From the NCBI RefSeq assembly GCF_002188635.1, contig NZ_NINX01000024.1, forward strand, positions 1 to 64,000: 64,000 nt of DNA, written 5' to 3'. This document shows positions 31,987 through 39,944 of the stretch, piece by piece. The translations under genes were made by a program, and so were the position numbers. The number at the start of each line of letters is the position of its first letter. The stretch's first letter is position 1. The stretch is from Pigmentiphaga sp. NML030171 (GTDB lineage: Bacteria; Pseudomonadota; Gammaproteobacteria; Burkholderiales; Burkholderiaceae_B). The notes beneath the pieces are model-generated. The model saw only the letters and a program-made list of their open reading frames with translations. It was not told the DNA's origin and made no database searches.

Positions 31987-32952
31987 ATGGCGCCCAACGA
32001 CCGATCCAACCGACCTCTCCGACGACCGCCGGAACCCGGCAAGTGGAAAGCCTTCGCCCTGGCGGTGCTGATGCACCTGCTGCTGGCCGCCGCCCTGATC
32101 TTCAGCCTGGACTGGAACCGGCGCGCGCCGGGCCCGGTCCAGGCCGAACTGTGGACGGCGCTGCCCGCGCCCAACCAGCCCGAGCCCGACCCCACCCCCA
32201 CGCCCGAACCGCAGCCAGAACCGGTCAAGCCTCCCCCGCCGCCGCCTCCGCCACCCGAACCCAAGGTGACGCAGGAGAAACCCGACATCGCCATTGAGCA
32301 GGAAAAGAAGCGCCGCGAGGCTGAACGGCGCGAGGCCGAGGAGCGCGAGGCCGAGCGCAAACGCGAGCAGCAGAAGCTGGAAGAAAAGAAGCAGGCCGAG
32401 AAGCGCGCGCAGGAAAGGAAGGAAGCCGAGCAGCGCGAGGCCGAGAAGAAGAAGGCCGAGCAACTGGCCGCCGACAAGGCCGCGGCCGAAAAGAAAGCCG
32501 CGGCCGAGAAAGCCGCGGCGGAGAAGAAGGCCGCCGCCGAGAAGAAAGCCCAGGCCGAGCGCGATCGCAAGCTGCGCGAAGCCTTCCGCAACGACACCGC
32601 GCGCGCCGCCGGCCTGGAAGGCGGCCGCGAGGGCGGCACCGCCAGCCGCAACCAGGCGGGCGGCGGCGGGGGCGATCCCGGCTATGCGGACCTGGTGCGC
32701 GCTTGCATCAAACCTGGAGTCATTTATAGTGCAAGTGGCAGTTCCTCCGACGGGAACCCCACAGCCGTGTTCCGGGTCCAGTTGCTACCCACCGGGGACC
32801 AGGCGGGCGCGCCGCGCCTCCTCCGCTCCTCCGGCGTCCCGGCTTTCGATCGCGCGGTCGAGACCGGTATCCGGCGTTGCGACCCCTTCCCGCGGCCGTC
32901 CTCCGGCCGGTACGAGTCCAACATAGAAGTTCAATATCGGATGTTCGACTGA
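31987..32952 (+). CDS. tolA: Cell-envelope integrity protein TolA
   Basis: TolA (321 aa) spans the periplasm and links the TolQR motor to Pal/TolB. It has an N-terminal transmembrane helix (about 20-40, AFALAVLMHLLLAAALIFSL) and a proline-rich stretch (PEPDPTPTPEPQPEPVKPPP). A long charged alanine/lysine/glutamate helix follows at about 100-200, with repeated AEKKAA units. The C-terminal TonB-like domain is at about 225-321 (DLVRACIKPGVIY to the end). The repetitive middle is typical and variable in length. The stop overlaps the tolB ATG. Confidence 0.95.
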   Translation: MAPNDRSNRPLRRPPEPGKWKAFALAVLMHLLLAAALIFSLDWNRRAPGPVQAELWTALPAPNQPEPDPTPTPEPQPEPVKPPPPPPPPPEPKVTQEKPDIAIEQEKKRREAERREAEEREAERKREQQKLEEKKQAEKRAQERKEAEQREAEKKKAEQLAADKAAAEKKAAAEKAAAEKKAAAEKKAQAERDRKLREAFRNDTARAAGLEGGREGGTASRNQAGGGGGDPGYADLVRACIKPGVIYSASGSSSDGNPTAVFRVQLLPTGDQAGAPRLLRSSGVPAFDRAVETGIRRCDPFPRPSSGRYESNIEVQYRMFD

Positions 32953-34313
32953 TGACATTTGCAAATCCCGCTTTCCCCCCCTCGTCCGCCCTGTCCGGCA
33001 GCGCCCGCCTGCGTGACCTCGGCAACCGGCTAGGACGGCGGCTCCTGCAATGCGCCGCGGCCCTGGCCGCGACGGCGTTCGCCCTGGGCTCCGCTCCGGC
33101 CCGGGCCCAACTGACCGTCCAGATCTCCGGGGCCGGCGCCAACCAGTACCCGGTGGCCATCGCCAACTTCGAATCGGCCGACCCGCAGGGCAAGGCGATC
33201 GCGGAAATCATCCGCGCCGACCTGAACCGCACCGGCCTGTTCCGCATCATCGATGCCGGGGAAACGCCGCTGTCGGACTCGGCCGTCATCGGTTTCGCGG
33301 CCTGGAAGACCCGCGGCGCCGACGCGCTGGCCGTGGGCAGCGTGCAGCGCACGGGCGACGGCCGCTACGACGTGCGCTACCGCCTGGTCGACACGGTCAA
33401 GCAGGCACAGATCGATGGCGTGGCCTTCGCGTCAGGCGCGAACGAGATGCGCCGTACCGCCCACCAGATCGCCGACCGCATCTACGAGAAACTGACCGGG
33501 GATCGTGGCATTTTCGCAACACGCATCGCCTACGTCCTCAAGCGCGACAACATCTACGAACTGCAGATCGCCGACGCCGACGGCCAAAACGCCCAGACCG
33601 CCCTGCGCTCGCGCGAGCCCATCATCTCGCCCGCCTGGTCGCCCGACGGCACCCGCCTGGCCTATGTCAGCTTCGAATCGCGCAAGCCTGTTGTGTACGT
33701 GCACACTATCACCACGGGCCAGCGGATACCGGTTGCCAATTTCAAGGGCAATAACAGCGCCCCCGCGTGGGCGCCCGATGGCAACCGCCTGGCGGTCGTT
33801 CTGACCCGCGACGGACTGTCCCAGCTCTACATGCTGAACGCCGACGGCTCGGGTTTGCGCCGCCTAACCCAGTCTCCGGGCATCGATACCGAACCCACTT
33901 TCACGCCCGACGGCCGCGCCATTCTGTTTACCAGCGACCGCGGCGGCAGCCCGCAGATCTACCGCCTGAACGTGGACAGCAATCAAGTCGAGCGCGTCAC
34001 GTTCAAAGGGACTTACAATATTTCTCCCCAGTTGTCGCCTGATGGCAAAACCTTGCTGTACGTCACCCGCCGCGCCGGCTTCCAGATAGCGTCCCTAGAC
34101 CTCGCCACCGGTAATGAGCTCGTCCTCACCAACGGCGGCCGGGACGAATCCCCCAGCTTTGCCCCCAACGGAAAGATGATTCTTTATGCAACATCGCAGT
34201 CCGGCCGCGGTGTGCTGGCTGCGGTTTCGAGCGACGGTCGCGTTACCCAGACTCTGTCGGTGCTCAACGGTGACGTACGCGAACCCACCTGGGGGCCTTT
34301 CCTGAACAATTGA
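32952..34313 (+). CDS. tolB: Tol-Pal system periplasmic beta-propeller TolB
   Basis: A 453-aa periplasmic protein that binds Pal and the TolA C-terminus. An unusually long basic n-region precedes the hydrophobic signal core (AAALAATAFALGSAPARAQ, cleavage about residue 52). The N-terminal alpha/beta domain is followed by a six-bladed propeller of WD/PD40-type repeats: SPAWSPDGTRLAYVSFE, APAWAPDGNRLAVV, EPTFTPDGRAILFTSD, SPQLSPDGKTLLYV and SPSFAPNGKMILYA. The ATG overlaps the tolA stop (TGATG), which supports the long signal-peptide start. Confidence 0.97.
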   Translation: MTFANPAFPPSSALSGSARLRDLGNRLGRRLLQCAAALAATAFALGSAPARAQLTVQISGAGANQYPVAIANFESADPQGKAIAEIIRADLNRTGLFRIIDAGETPLSDSAVIGFAAWKTRGADALAVGSVQRTGDGRYDVRYRLVDTVKQAQIDGVAFASGANEMRRTAHQIADRIYEKLTGDRGIFATRIAYVLKRDNIYELQIADADGQNAQTALRSREPIISPAWSPDGTRLAYVSFESRKPVVYVHTITTGQRIPVANFKGNNSAPAWAPDGNRLAVVLTRDGLSQLYMLNADGSGLRRLTQSPGIDTEPTFTPDGRAILFTSDRGGSPQIYRLNVDSNQVERVTFKGTYNISPQLSPDGKTLLYVTRRAGFQIASLDLATGNELVLTNGGRDESPSFAPNGKMILYATSQSGRGVLAAVSSDGRVTQTLSVLNGDVREPTWGPFLNN

Positions 34314-34470
34314 TTACCTGAAACGGGCCTCGCTGTCGCGGCGCCGCATCGTTGTCACGTCTTGCAACCTTGCGCGCCGTGGGGCTCATGTGACACTTTA
34401 GGATCACGTTTCGGTCTGGTCATCGTCTTTTCCAACCCACTATCGTCCCTCGGAACCCAAGGAAAAAATC

Positions 34471-35007
34471 ATGTCTACTCGTGCATTCAAAATGTTCGTC
34501 GTGGCGAGCGTTGTCGCGGTAGTCTCGGCTTGCAGCAGCCCCGTCAAGCTCGATGAGAGCAGCAACGTCCCGGTCGAAGACCGCTCCGGCCAGAACACCG
34601 GCGCCAACGCCAACGGTGTCGCCCGTGTCGATACCACCCAGCAAGGCCTGGATCCCCTGAACGATCCGAAGGGCGTGCTGGCCCAGCGCTCGGTGTACTT
34701 CGATTTCGACAGCTATGCGGTCAAGGACCAGTACCGTCCCATCGTCGAAAACCACGCTCGCTTCCTGAACAACAACCGCAACCGCAAGGTCGTGATCGAG
34801 GGCAACACCGACGACGTCGGCAGCAGCGAATACAACCTGGCACTGGGCCAGCGCCGCTCCGAAGCCGTGCGCCGCATGATGCTGCTGCTGGGCGTGCGCG
34901 ACGACCAGGTCGAGGCCATCAGCTTCGGCAAGGAAAAGCTCAAGTCCACCGGCACCGATGAAGCCTCGCGCGCCGAAAACCGCCGCGCCGACATCGCCTA
35001 CCGCTAA
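34471..35007 (+). CDS. pal: Peptidoglycan-associated lipoprotein Pal
   Basis: A 178-aa outer-membrane lipoprotein that tethers the outer membrane to peptidoglycan. The lipobox is VVSAC with the acylated Cys21. The OmpA-type peptidoglycan-binding domain occupies the C-terminal half: SVYFDFDSYAVKDQYRP, VIEGNTDDVGSSEYNLALGQ, RRSEAVRRML-like, ENRRADIAYR. The 157-bp gap from tolB may hold an extra promoter, as in other species. An AAGGAAAAA site precedes the ATG. It is a substrate of the Lnt enzyme at the start of the window. Confidence 0.97.
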   Translation: MSTRAFKMFVVASVVAVVSACSSPVKLDESSNVPVEDRSGQNTGANANGVARVDTTQQGLDPLNDPKGVLAQRSVYFDFDSYAVKDQYRPIVENHARFLNNNRNRKVVIEGNTDDVGSSEYNLALGQRRSEAVRRMMLLLGVRDDQVEAISFGKEKLKSTGTDEASRAENRRADIAYR

Positions 35008-35019
35008 GGATCTGCCCTC

Positions 35020-35793
35020 ATGACGCTCCGCACTTCCCGCCTCCGGCTGCTGGCCGCCACCGCCTGCATCGGCGCCAGCTTGACGGGTTTCTCGGCCCAC
35101 GCGGCCCTGTTCTCCGACGACGAGGCGCGCCAGGCCATCATCGACCTGCGCAAGGAAGTGCGCGAGCGGTCCGATCAGCAAAGCCGCAAGCTGGCCGACG
35201 ACCTGGCGCAGAGCCAGCGCAGCCAGCTGCAGCTTGCATCGCAGATCGAGCAGTTGCAGCAGGAAATCGCCCGCCTGCGCGGTCAGATCGAGATCCTGAC
35301 CAAGCAGGTGGCCGATACCCAGCAGGCCCAGAAAGACATCTACCTGGACGTCGACACGCGCCTCAAGCGCCTCGAGCCCCAGACGGCCTCGATAGACGGC
35401 CAGCAGGCCACCGTGGGCGCCGACGAAAAGCGCGCCTATGACGCCGCCATCGACCTCTTCCGCAACGGCAACTACGCCGACGCCATTCCCGCCCTGTCGA
35501 ACTTCGTCCGCCAGTATCCCCAAAGCCCCTATGCGCCCGCCGCCCAGTTCTACATCGGCAGCAGCCACTACGCGCTCAAGGACTACAAGGCGGCCATCGC
35601 GCAGCAGCAGGCCCTGGTCAAGAACTTCCCCACCAACGTCCGCGCGCCCGACGCGCTGCTGGTCATCGCCGGCAGCCAGGTCGAACTGAACGACCGGCGC
35701 GGCGCGCGCACCACGCTCGAACGCATCGTCCGCGACTATCCTGGCGTACCCGCCGCGCAGACCGCGAAAGACCGTCTCGAATTGCTGAAGTGA
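35020..35793 (+). CDS. cpoB: Cell division coordinator CpoB (YbgF)
   Basis: A 257-aa periplasmic protein that coordinates outer-membrane constriction with septal peptidoglycan synthesis by PBP1B. The signal peptide is about 1-28 (LLAATACIGASLTGFSAHA). A trimerising coiled coil follows at about 35-110, with many Gln/Leu heptads. C-terminal TPR repeats begin KRAYDAAIDLFRNGNYADAI and YAPAAQFYIGSSHYALKDY. It is 12 bp after pal and is the last gene of the operon, followed by a strong terminator. Confidence 0.95.
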   Translation: MTLRTSRLRLLAATACIGASLTGFSAHAALFSDDEARQAIIDLRKEVRERSDQQSRKLADDLAQSQRSQLQLASQIEQLQQEIARLRGQIEILTKQVADTQQAQKDIYLDVDTRLKRLEPQTASIDGQQATVGADEKRAYDAAIDLFRNGNYADAIPALSNFVRQYPQSPYAPAAQFYIGSSHYALKDYKAAIAQQQALVKNFPTNVRAPDALLVIAGSQVELNDRRGARTTLERIVRDYPGVPAAQTAKDRLELLK

Positions 35794-35808
35794 CGCGAGA
35801 TCCGTTCA

Positions 35809-35846
35809 AAATGAAAAGGGCCGGTTCATACCGGCCCTTTTCATTT
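35809..35846. terminator. Bidirectional terminator of tol-pal operon
   Basis: A perfect 14-bp stem, ATGAAAAGGGCCGG (35811-35824) and CCGGCCCTTTTCAT (35831-35844), with loop TTCATA. It carries flanking A and T runs so either strand gives a U-rich tail. Its right arm touches the -35 box of the tRNA-Lys promoter, so termination and initiation signals are packed together. Confidence 0.88.
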
Positions 35847-35873
35847 GACAAAGCGTCGTCAGGTTGCCATAAT
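35845..35873 (+). promoter_or_regulatory. Strong sigma-70 promoter of tRNA-Lys
   Basis: TTGACA (35845-35850), a 17-bp spacer, and CATAAT (35868-35873). The -35 is consensus and the -10 differs at one base. It lies about 55 bp upstream of the mature tRNA 5' end. A GC-rich stretch (CCCGGCTTAGCCGGG) in between could be part of the precursor leader. Confidence 0.85.
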
Positions 35874-35929
35874 TTTGGGCTTCGGGTCGCAAGCCCGGCT
35901 TAGCCGGGCAGCGAACTCCGTGAGTACGG

Positions 35930-36006
35930 GGGGTGGTAACTCAGTTGGTTAGAGTATCTGACTTTTAATCAGAGAGTCGAGGGTTCGAGTCCCTCCCACC
36001 CTACCA
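35930..36006 (+). tRNA. tRNA-Lys (anticodon TTT)
   Basis: A 77-nt cloverleaf. The acceptor is GGGGTGG with CCACCCT (1-72 is a G-U pair), and the D stem is ACTC/GAGT with loop AGTTGGTTA. The anticodon stem is TCTGA/TCAGA with loop CTTTTAA, anticodon TTT at 35964-35966. The T arm is GAGGG TTCGAGT CCCTC, and the discriminator A is followed by an encoded CCA. All stems pair, so it looks functional. It is preceded by a near-consensus promoter and followed by two hairpins. Confidence 0.97.
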
Positions 36007-36055
36007 ACCATCCTCGGATGGTTGAATGAAGCCTCCCATGCGGAGGCTTTTTTTT
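36006..36055 (+). terminator. tRNA-Lys terminator (two hairpins, U8)
   Basis: A small hairpin AACCATC/GATGGTT (36006-36023) starts at the last A of the CCA. The main terminator is AAGCCTCC (36029-36036), loop CATGC, GGAGGCTT (36042-36049), with the T-run continuing to 36055. This is a canonical rho-independent terminator for the tRNA transcript. Confidence 0.88.
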
Positions 36056-36092
36056 GCCTTGGGCCGCCCCAAGGCAAAAAACGCCCCTCGAG
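36055..36092. repeat. Short intergenic repeat related to the 51.4-kb copy
   Basis: TTGCCTTGGGCCGCCCCAAGGCAA is a near-perfect palindrome followed by AAAACGCCCCTCGAGG. The same string (GGGCCGCCCCAAGGCAAAAA then CGCCCCCTCGGGG) occurs at about 51441-51475. It belongs to the dispersed palindromic repeat family of this window. Confidence 0.6.
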
Positions 36093-36094
36093 GA

Positions 36095-36385
36095 CTACTC
36101 GTTCGTGACCGCCTTCGGGTGCAGCCGCAACGTCGCCTGCGAGCCACCGGTCTGTCCCGCATACGGACGCATGGCCCGCATGTCGGTCACGTTCTCGATG
36201 CCTTCTTCCTTGACCCGCTTCAGGAAACTGACCCGCTCGCGGTAGTACTCGGCGTACATGATCGCATCGCGAACCCGCTGCTCGGCACGATACAGCGCCA
36301 GCCGCGCCTCGTTCAGCGCCTTCTCCGCTTCTCTTTCCGGGGTCGGGGCGTGACTCAGCACCCACCTGCGAAGCCACTCGAGCAT
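36095..36385 (-). CDS. Conserved-looking small helical protein of unknown function
   Basis: A 96-aa protein that I do not recognise. A short hydrophobic/basic N-terminus (MLEWLRRWVLSHA) is followed by a long charged amphipathic helix, roughly residues 14-60 (EREAEKALNEARLALYRAEQ then RVRDAIMYAEYYRERV), and a Gly/Arg-containing tail. There is no signal peptide or metal motif. A GGAGGG site lies 2 nt before an ATG at 36388 and 5 nt before the ATG at 36385; the latter spacing is better. It is monocistronic, convergent with the tRNA-Lys transcript. The good ribosome binding site and amphipathic pattern support a real gene; function is not inferable. Confidence 0.6.
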   Translation of the reverse strand: MLEWLRRWVLSHAPTPEREAEKALNEARLALYRAEQRVRDAIMYAEYYRERVSFLKRVKEEGIENVTDMRAMRPYAGQTGGSQATLRLHPKAVTNE

Positions 36386-36639
36386 CATGCCCTCCAATTG
36401 AAGTGAGGTTGGGCAAAGCTTAATCCATGGTCTCCGCTGCCAGCCGATTTTCGCGAATGTTTTACCTTCTCAGATGTAACGCTTTCCACCGCGGCGCGGG
36501 CCAGGGCCGGCACGGGCCGATTTATCGCGGGTCCCGCGCCATCGGATGACGACCCGATGACCGCGCGCGTGTCGGCAACGCAACAAGGGCCCGGCGCGAA
36601 AACACCGGGCCTGCGGCCCAACCGTGATGGAAAGAACGC

Positions 36640-37647
36640 TCAATCCACCTTGACGCCTCCCTTCTCTATCACCGGCCGCCAGCGGGCGATCTCGGTGGCA
36701 ATGAGCCTGGCAAAGACCTCGGGCGGATTGGGCGTGGCTTCGGCGCCCTCGCCGGCCAGGCGCTGCTCGATCTCGGGCGAGGACAAGGACCGGTTGATCT
36801 GCCGGTTCAGCTTGGCCACCACCTCGCGTGGCGTGCCGGCCGGGGCAACCACGCCATACCACTGGTCCGCCTCGAAGCCCGGATAGCCGCTCTCGGCCAC
36901 GGTGGGCACGTCGGGCAGCATCTTGATGCGCCGGGGCGAGGACACCGCGATCGGCCGCAGCTGGCCGGCCTTGATCTGCGCGATCACGGCGGGCACGCCG
37001 GTGAACATGACCTTGATGTGGCCGGCGACAAGGTCGTTGACCGCCGGCGCGGTGCCCTTGTAGGGCACGTGCTGCATGCTCGCGCCGCTTTGCAGCTTGA
37101 GGTATTCGGTGGCGATGTGAGCGGCGCTGCCGTTGCCGCCGGATCCGTAGTTGAGCGCGTCGGGATGGGCCTTGGCATAGGCGATCAGTTCCGGCAGGTT
37201 CTTCGCCTGGACCGAGGGATGCACCACCAGGACGTTGGGGACGCGCGCCACCCAGGCCACCGCGGCAAAGGCCTTCACCGGATCGTATGGCAGCTTGGCG
37301 TACAGCGACGGCGTCACGGCCAGCGTGCCGATGTGGCCCATCAGCAGCGTGTAGCCATCGGCGGGCGCCTTGGCCACCTTGTCCGCGCCGATGCTGCCGC
37401 CGGCGCCCGGCACGTTTTCGACCACCACGGCCTGGCCCCAGGCCTGGTTCAGTTGCTGGCCGATGGTGCGGCCCAGGATATCGGTGGAGCCGCCCGGCGT
37501 GAACGGCACCACCAGGCGCAGCGGGCGGTTGGGATAGCCGCTGGCGGCATCCTGGGCGTGGGCCACGCCGGCGGCCGCACTGGCCATGAGGGCCGCGAAC
37601 GCCGCGGCACGCCACGCGCGCGGCAGGAGGAAGAAAGAGGGCGTCAT
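36640..37647 (-). CDS. Bug-family solute-binding receptor (second copy)
   Basis: A 335-aa periplasmic receptor of the Bug/TctC type. The signal peptide is about 1-33 (AAFAALMASAAAGVAHAQ). The Bug core begins YPNRPLRLVVPFTPGGSTDI, followed by KAPADGYTLLMGHIGT, YDPVKAFAAVAWVARVPN and YGVVAPAGTPREVVAKLN. The start at 37647 begins the signal peptide; the longer frame reads through a neighbouring gene. It is 40 bp downstream of the metallo-beta-lactamase-fold lipoprotein gene on the same strand, so the two may form an operon. It is an orphan receptor: no TctA/TctB is nearby. Confidence 0.94.
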   Translation of the reverse strand: MTPSFFLLPRAWRAAAFAALMASAAAGVAHAQDAASGYPNRPLRLVVPFTPGGSTDILGRTIGQQLNQAWGQAVVVENVPGAGGSIGADKVAKAPADGYTLLMGHIGTLAVTPSLYAKLPYDPVKAFAAVAWVARVPNVLVVHPSVQAKNLPELIAYAKAHPDALNYGSGGNGSAAHIATEYLKLQSGASMQHVPYKGTAPAVNDLVAGHIKVMFTGVPAVIAQIKAGQLRPIAVSSPRRIKMLPDVPTVAESGYPGFEADQWYGVVAPAGTPREVVAKLNRQINRSLSSPEIEQRLAGEGAEATPNPPEVFARLIATEIARWRPVIEKGGVKVD

Positions 37648-37687
37648 GATTGGTCTCGTTCTGGTTGGAGAAAGACGGCCGGGGCCG

Positions 37688-38542
37688 TCAGAAGCTCGTC
37701 GGCTGCCCCGGGGCGGGCACGATGACACGCACCGCGCTCTGCCCCATCGCCTGGGTGAACTGGGCGGCGGTGCCGCGCGCCAGGGGATTGGTGCCGTAGT
37801 GCATGGGCATCACCGCCTTGGGCTTGATCAGCTCCTTGACGGCCCAGGCCGCTTCTTCAGGATCCATCGTGAAGTTGCCCCCTATGGGGACCAGGGCGAG
37901 GTCGGGCCGGTAACGCTCGCCGATCAGCCGCATGTCGCCGAAGGCCGCGGTATCGCCGGCGTGGTAAATGCGGAATCCGTTCTCCAGCTCGATGATCCAG
38001 CCCACGGGTTCGCCGCCGGGATGGGTCTCGTCCTTGCTCGAGGCCGGATTGCGCCAGACGTAGATGGAGGAATGCTCGGCGCGCACCGCCGTGACCTTGA
38101 TGCCGGGCGCCGGTTCGATGGTGCCGCCCTTGTTCATGCGAGGCAGCAGCCTGGGAGGCAGGACCGCCAGCGTCGTCAGCGTCTGGTTCAGGTCGCCCGG
38201 CGCGCGGACCGGCACGTCGTGGCGCTGCGCCAGCGCGGCCGCATCGGCGATATGGTCGAAATGCCCGTGGCTGACCAGGAGGACGTCGATGCGATCGAAT
38301 GCATCGGGCCGCTTGTAGCGCTCGGGCGTCAGCGGATTGGTCTTGAGCCAGGGGTCCGTGACGATGACCTTGCCTTGCGGCGTCGTGATCTTGAAGGCGG
38401 ACTGGCCCAGCCAGACCACTTCGGTCCTGCCGCCGCCCCGGCCGGCGTCGCCCTGGACCGGGACCTGTCCCGCGGGCGTCGCGCAGCCCGCCGCCAGGCC
38501 GGCAAGCACCAAGCAAATCGTTGCGCGCACGCTATTCCACAT
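37688..38542 (-). CDS. Metallo-beta-lactamase-fold hydrolase, predicted lipoprotein (UlaG-like)
   Basis: A 284-aa protein. The N-terminal lipoprotein signal (ATICLVLAGLAAGC, lipid-modified Cys20) suggests envelope anchoring. The metal-binding motif SHGHFDHIADAAAL (HxHxDH) and a later MHYGTNPL histidine define the fold. The sequence WLGQSAFKITTPQGKVIVTD resembles the UPF0173/UlaG-like branch of metal-dependent hydrolases rather than true beta-lactamases. A GAGGAGG site precedes the ATG by 8 nt. It lies upstream of a Bug receptor on the same strand, possibly hydrolysing or generating that receptor's ligand. Substrate unknown. Confidence 0.9.
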   Translation of the reverse strand: MWNSVRATICLVLAGLAAGCATPAGQVPVQGDAGRGGGRTEVVWLGQSAFKITTPQGKVIVTDPWLKTNPLTPERYKRPDAFDRIDVLLVSHGHFDHIADAAALAQRHDVPVRAPGDLNQTLTTLAVLPPRLLPRMNKGGTIEPAPGIKVTAVRAEHSSIYVWRNPASSKDETHPGGEPVGWIIELENGFRIYHAGDTAAFGDMRLIGERYRPDLALVPIGGNFTMDPEEAAWAVKELIKPKAVMPMHYGTNPLARGTAAQFTQAMGQSAVRVIVPAPGQPTSF

Positions 38543-38696
38543 GTCGTGGCCTCCTCTTTTTTCTTGTCGTTTCCGCCAGCGGCGAAGGCGTGGACGAGCC
38601 GCGCATCGCCGGAGCTTTTCCTTGCCGGGCAGTATACGAACTGGGCCCGTGCCGGGGCGGGCCCTGCCTTGCGTGTTGGGGAGCCTGCGTTGCGTT

Positions 38697-39944
38697 CTAC
38701 TTATCGGCAGGGTTGCCGATGGCTTCGGCGGCGGCCTGGCGCAAGGCCGCCATGGCGGCCAGGCAGGCCGACGATGCCAACGCGTCCCGGCGCTGGGTGA
38801 TGCCGATGCCCCGCTCGGTCCCGGCCAGGGGGCCGCTTGCGTGGACCAGCAGCCCGGCCTCCACCTCCGCGCGTACCTGCAACGGCGAAACCAGCGCCAC
38901 ATGGTCGCCGGACAACAGGACCGACCGCACCACGGCCGTGCTATGCGCCTGCATGGAGACGCCAGGCATGGGAATGCCCGCCTGCTCGAACAAGTGGTCG
39001 AACACCCGCTTCGCCGGCGTGCCGGGCAAGGGCCCCACCCAGGGATAGGCCGCCATCCGGCGCAACGAAGGGTGCCGGCGGCGCGCCAGCAGCGGATGGC
39101 CGGCGCGCACGACCGCCACGAAGCGATCGACGAACAACACTTCCTCGACGAAGTCGGCGGCCAACGCGGCGCCGCGCAAGGGACCGACCATGAAATCGAT
39201 GTCGGCGGCGCGCAGCATCTCGGTCAAGGCCTCGTAGGTACCGCCCTTGATGGTCAGCGAGATGTCGGGCTCGGCGCCGATCGCGAGCGCGGCCGCGCGA
39301 GGCACCAGTACGTCGCCGGCCATCGGCAGCGAGCCTATCGACACGCTCCGCCCTCCCAGTCCTCGCCAGCGGGCCAGTTCCTCGTGCCCGATCCTGATCT
39401 CGGCCATGGCCCGGCGCGCGTGCAGCAGGAGCCAGCGGCCCGATTCGTTGAGCCGCGTGCCGACGCGCGTCCGCTCGAACAAGGGAAGCCTGGCCAGATG
39501 CTCGAGCCGGCGCAGCGCCTGGTGCAGCGCCGACTGGGAAATGCCCAACGCATCCGCCGCGGCCCCTTCGGTGGCATGTTCCGCGCGCAGGGCCAGCGCC
39601 GCCAGCGAGGTATCGCCGACCAGACGCGGCAGGGCCATCGCCGACTCCGGCGCACCGCGCAACCGCAAACCTTCGGCGGCCGCGCGCAGCAAGGCCATCG
39701 CGCGCGCGACCCGCAAGGCCAGGACCTCGCCGGCCGCCGTGGCCGCCATGCCCCGGGCGCCGCGATCGAACAGGCGTACGCCCAGCAGCGACTCCGCCTC
39801 CTGGACGGCCCGGGTGACCGAAGAAGCGGACTGGTGCAGCGCCCGCGCGGCCGGCGTCACGCCCCCGGCCTGCGCCACCGCGGCGACCGCGCGCAGCACG
39901 CGCAGCGGCACGACGGCCCGCGCGTCGGCCTCGGCCCGGTTCAT
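38697..39944 (-). CDS. LysR-type regulator with duplicated N-terminal helix-turn-helix
   Basis: A 415-aa protein, about 110 residues longer than ordinary LysR regulators (near 300 aa). The extra length is a second DNA-binding unit. The first is VVPLRVLRAVAAVAQAGGVT followed by SSVTRAVQEAESLLGVRLFD. The second, about residues 115-185, has EGAAADALGISQSALHQALR and RLEHLARLPLFERTR. A normal LysR effector-binding domain follows, with SIGSLPMAGDVLVPRA. The ATG overlaps the upstream iclR stop (39941-39944), so it is co-translated with that regulator. Confidence 0.9.
   Translation of the reverse strand: MNRAEADARAVVPLRVLRAVAAVAQAGGVTPAARALHQSASSVTRAVQEAESLLGVRLFDRGARGMAATAAGEVLALRVARAMALLRAAAEGLRLRGAPESAMALPRLVGDTSLAALALRAEHATEGAAADALGISQSALHQALRRLEHLARLPLFERTRVGTRLNESGRWLLLHARRAMAEIRIGHEELARWRGLGGRSVSIGSLPMAGDVLVPRAAALAIGAEPDISLTIKGGTYEALTEMLRAADIDFMVGPLRGAALAADFVEEVLFVDRFVAVVRAGHPLLARRRHPSLRRMAAYPWVGPLPGTPAKRVFDHLFEQAGIPMPGVSMQAHSTAVVRSVLLSGDHVALVSPLQVRAEVEAGLLVHASGPLAGTERGIGITQRRDALASSACLAAMAALRQAAAEAIGNPADK

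Noticed and set aside
35930-36390. Integration (att) site at the tRNA-Lys 3' end
   Set aside because: No integrase gene and no second copy of the tRNA 3' end were seen in the window. The downstream terminator looks native.
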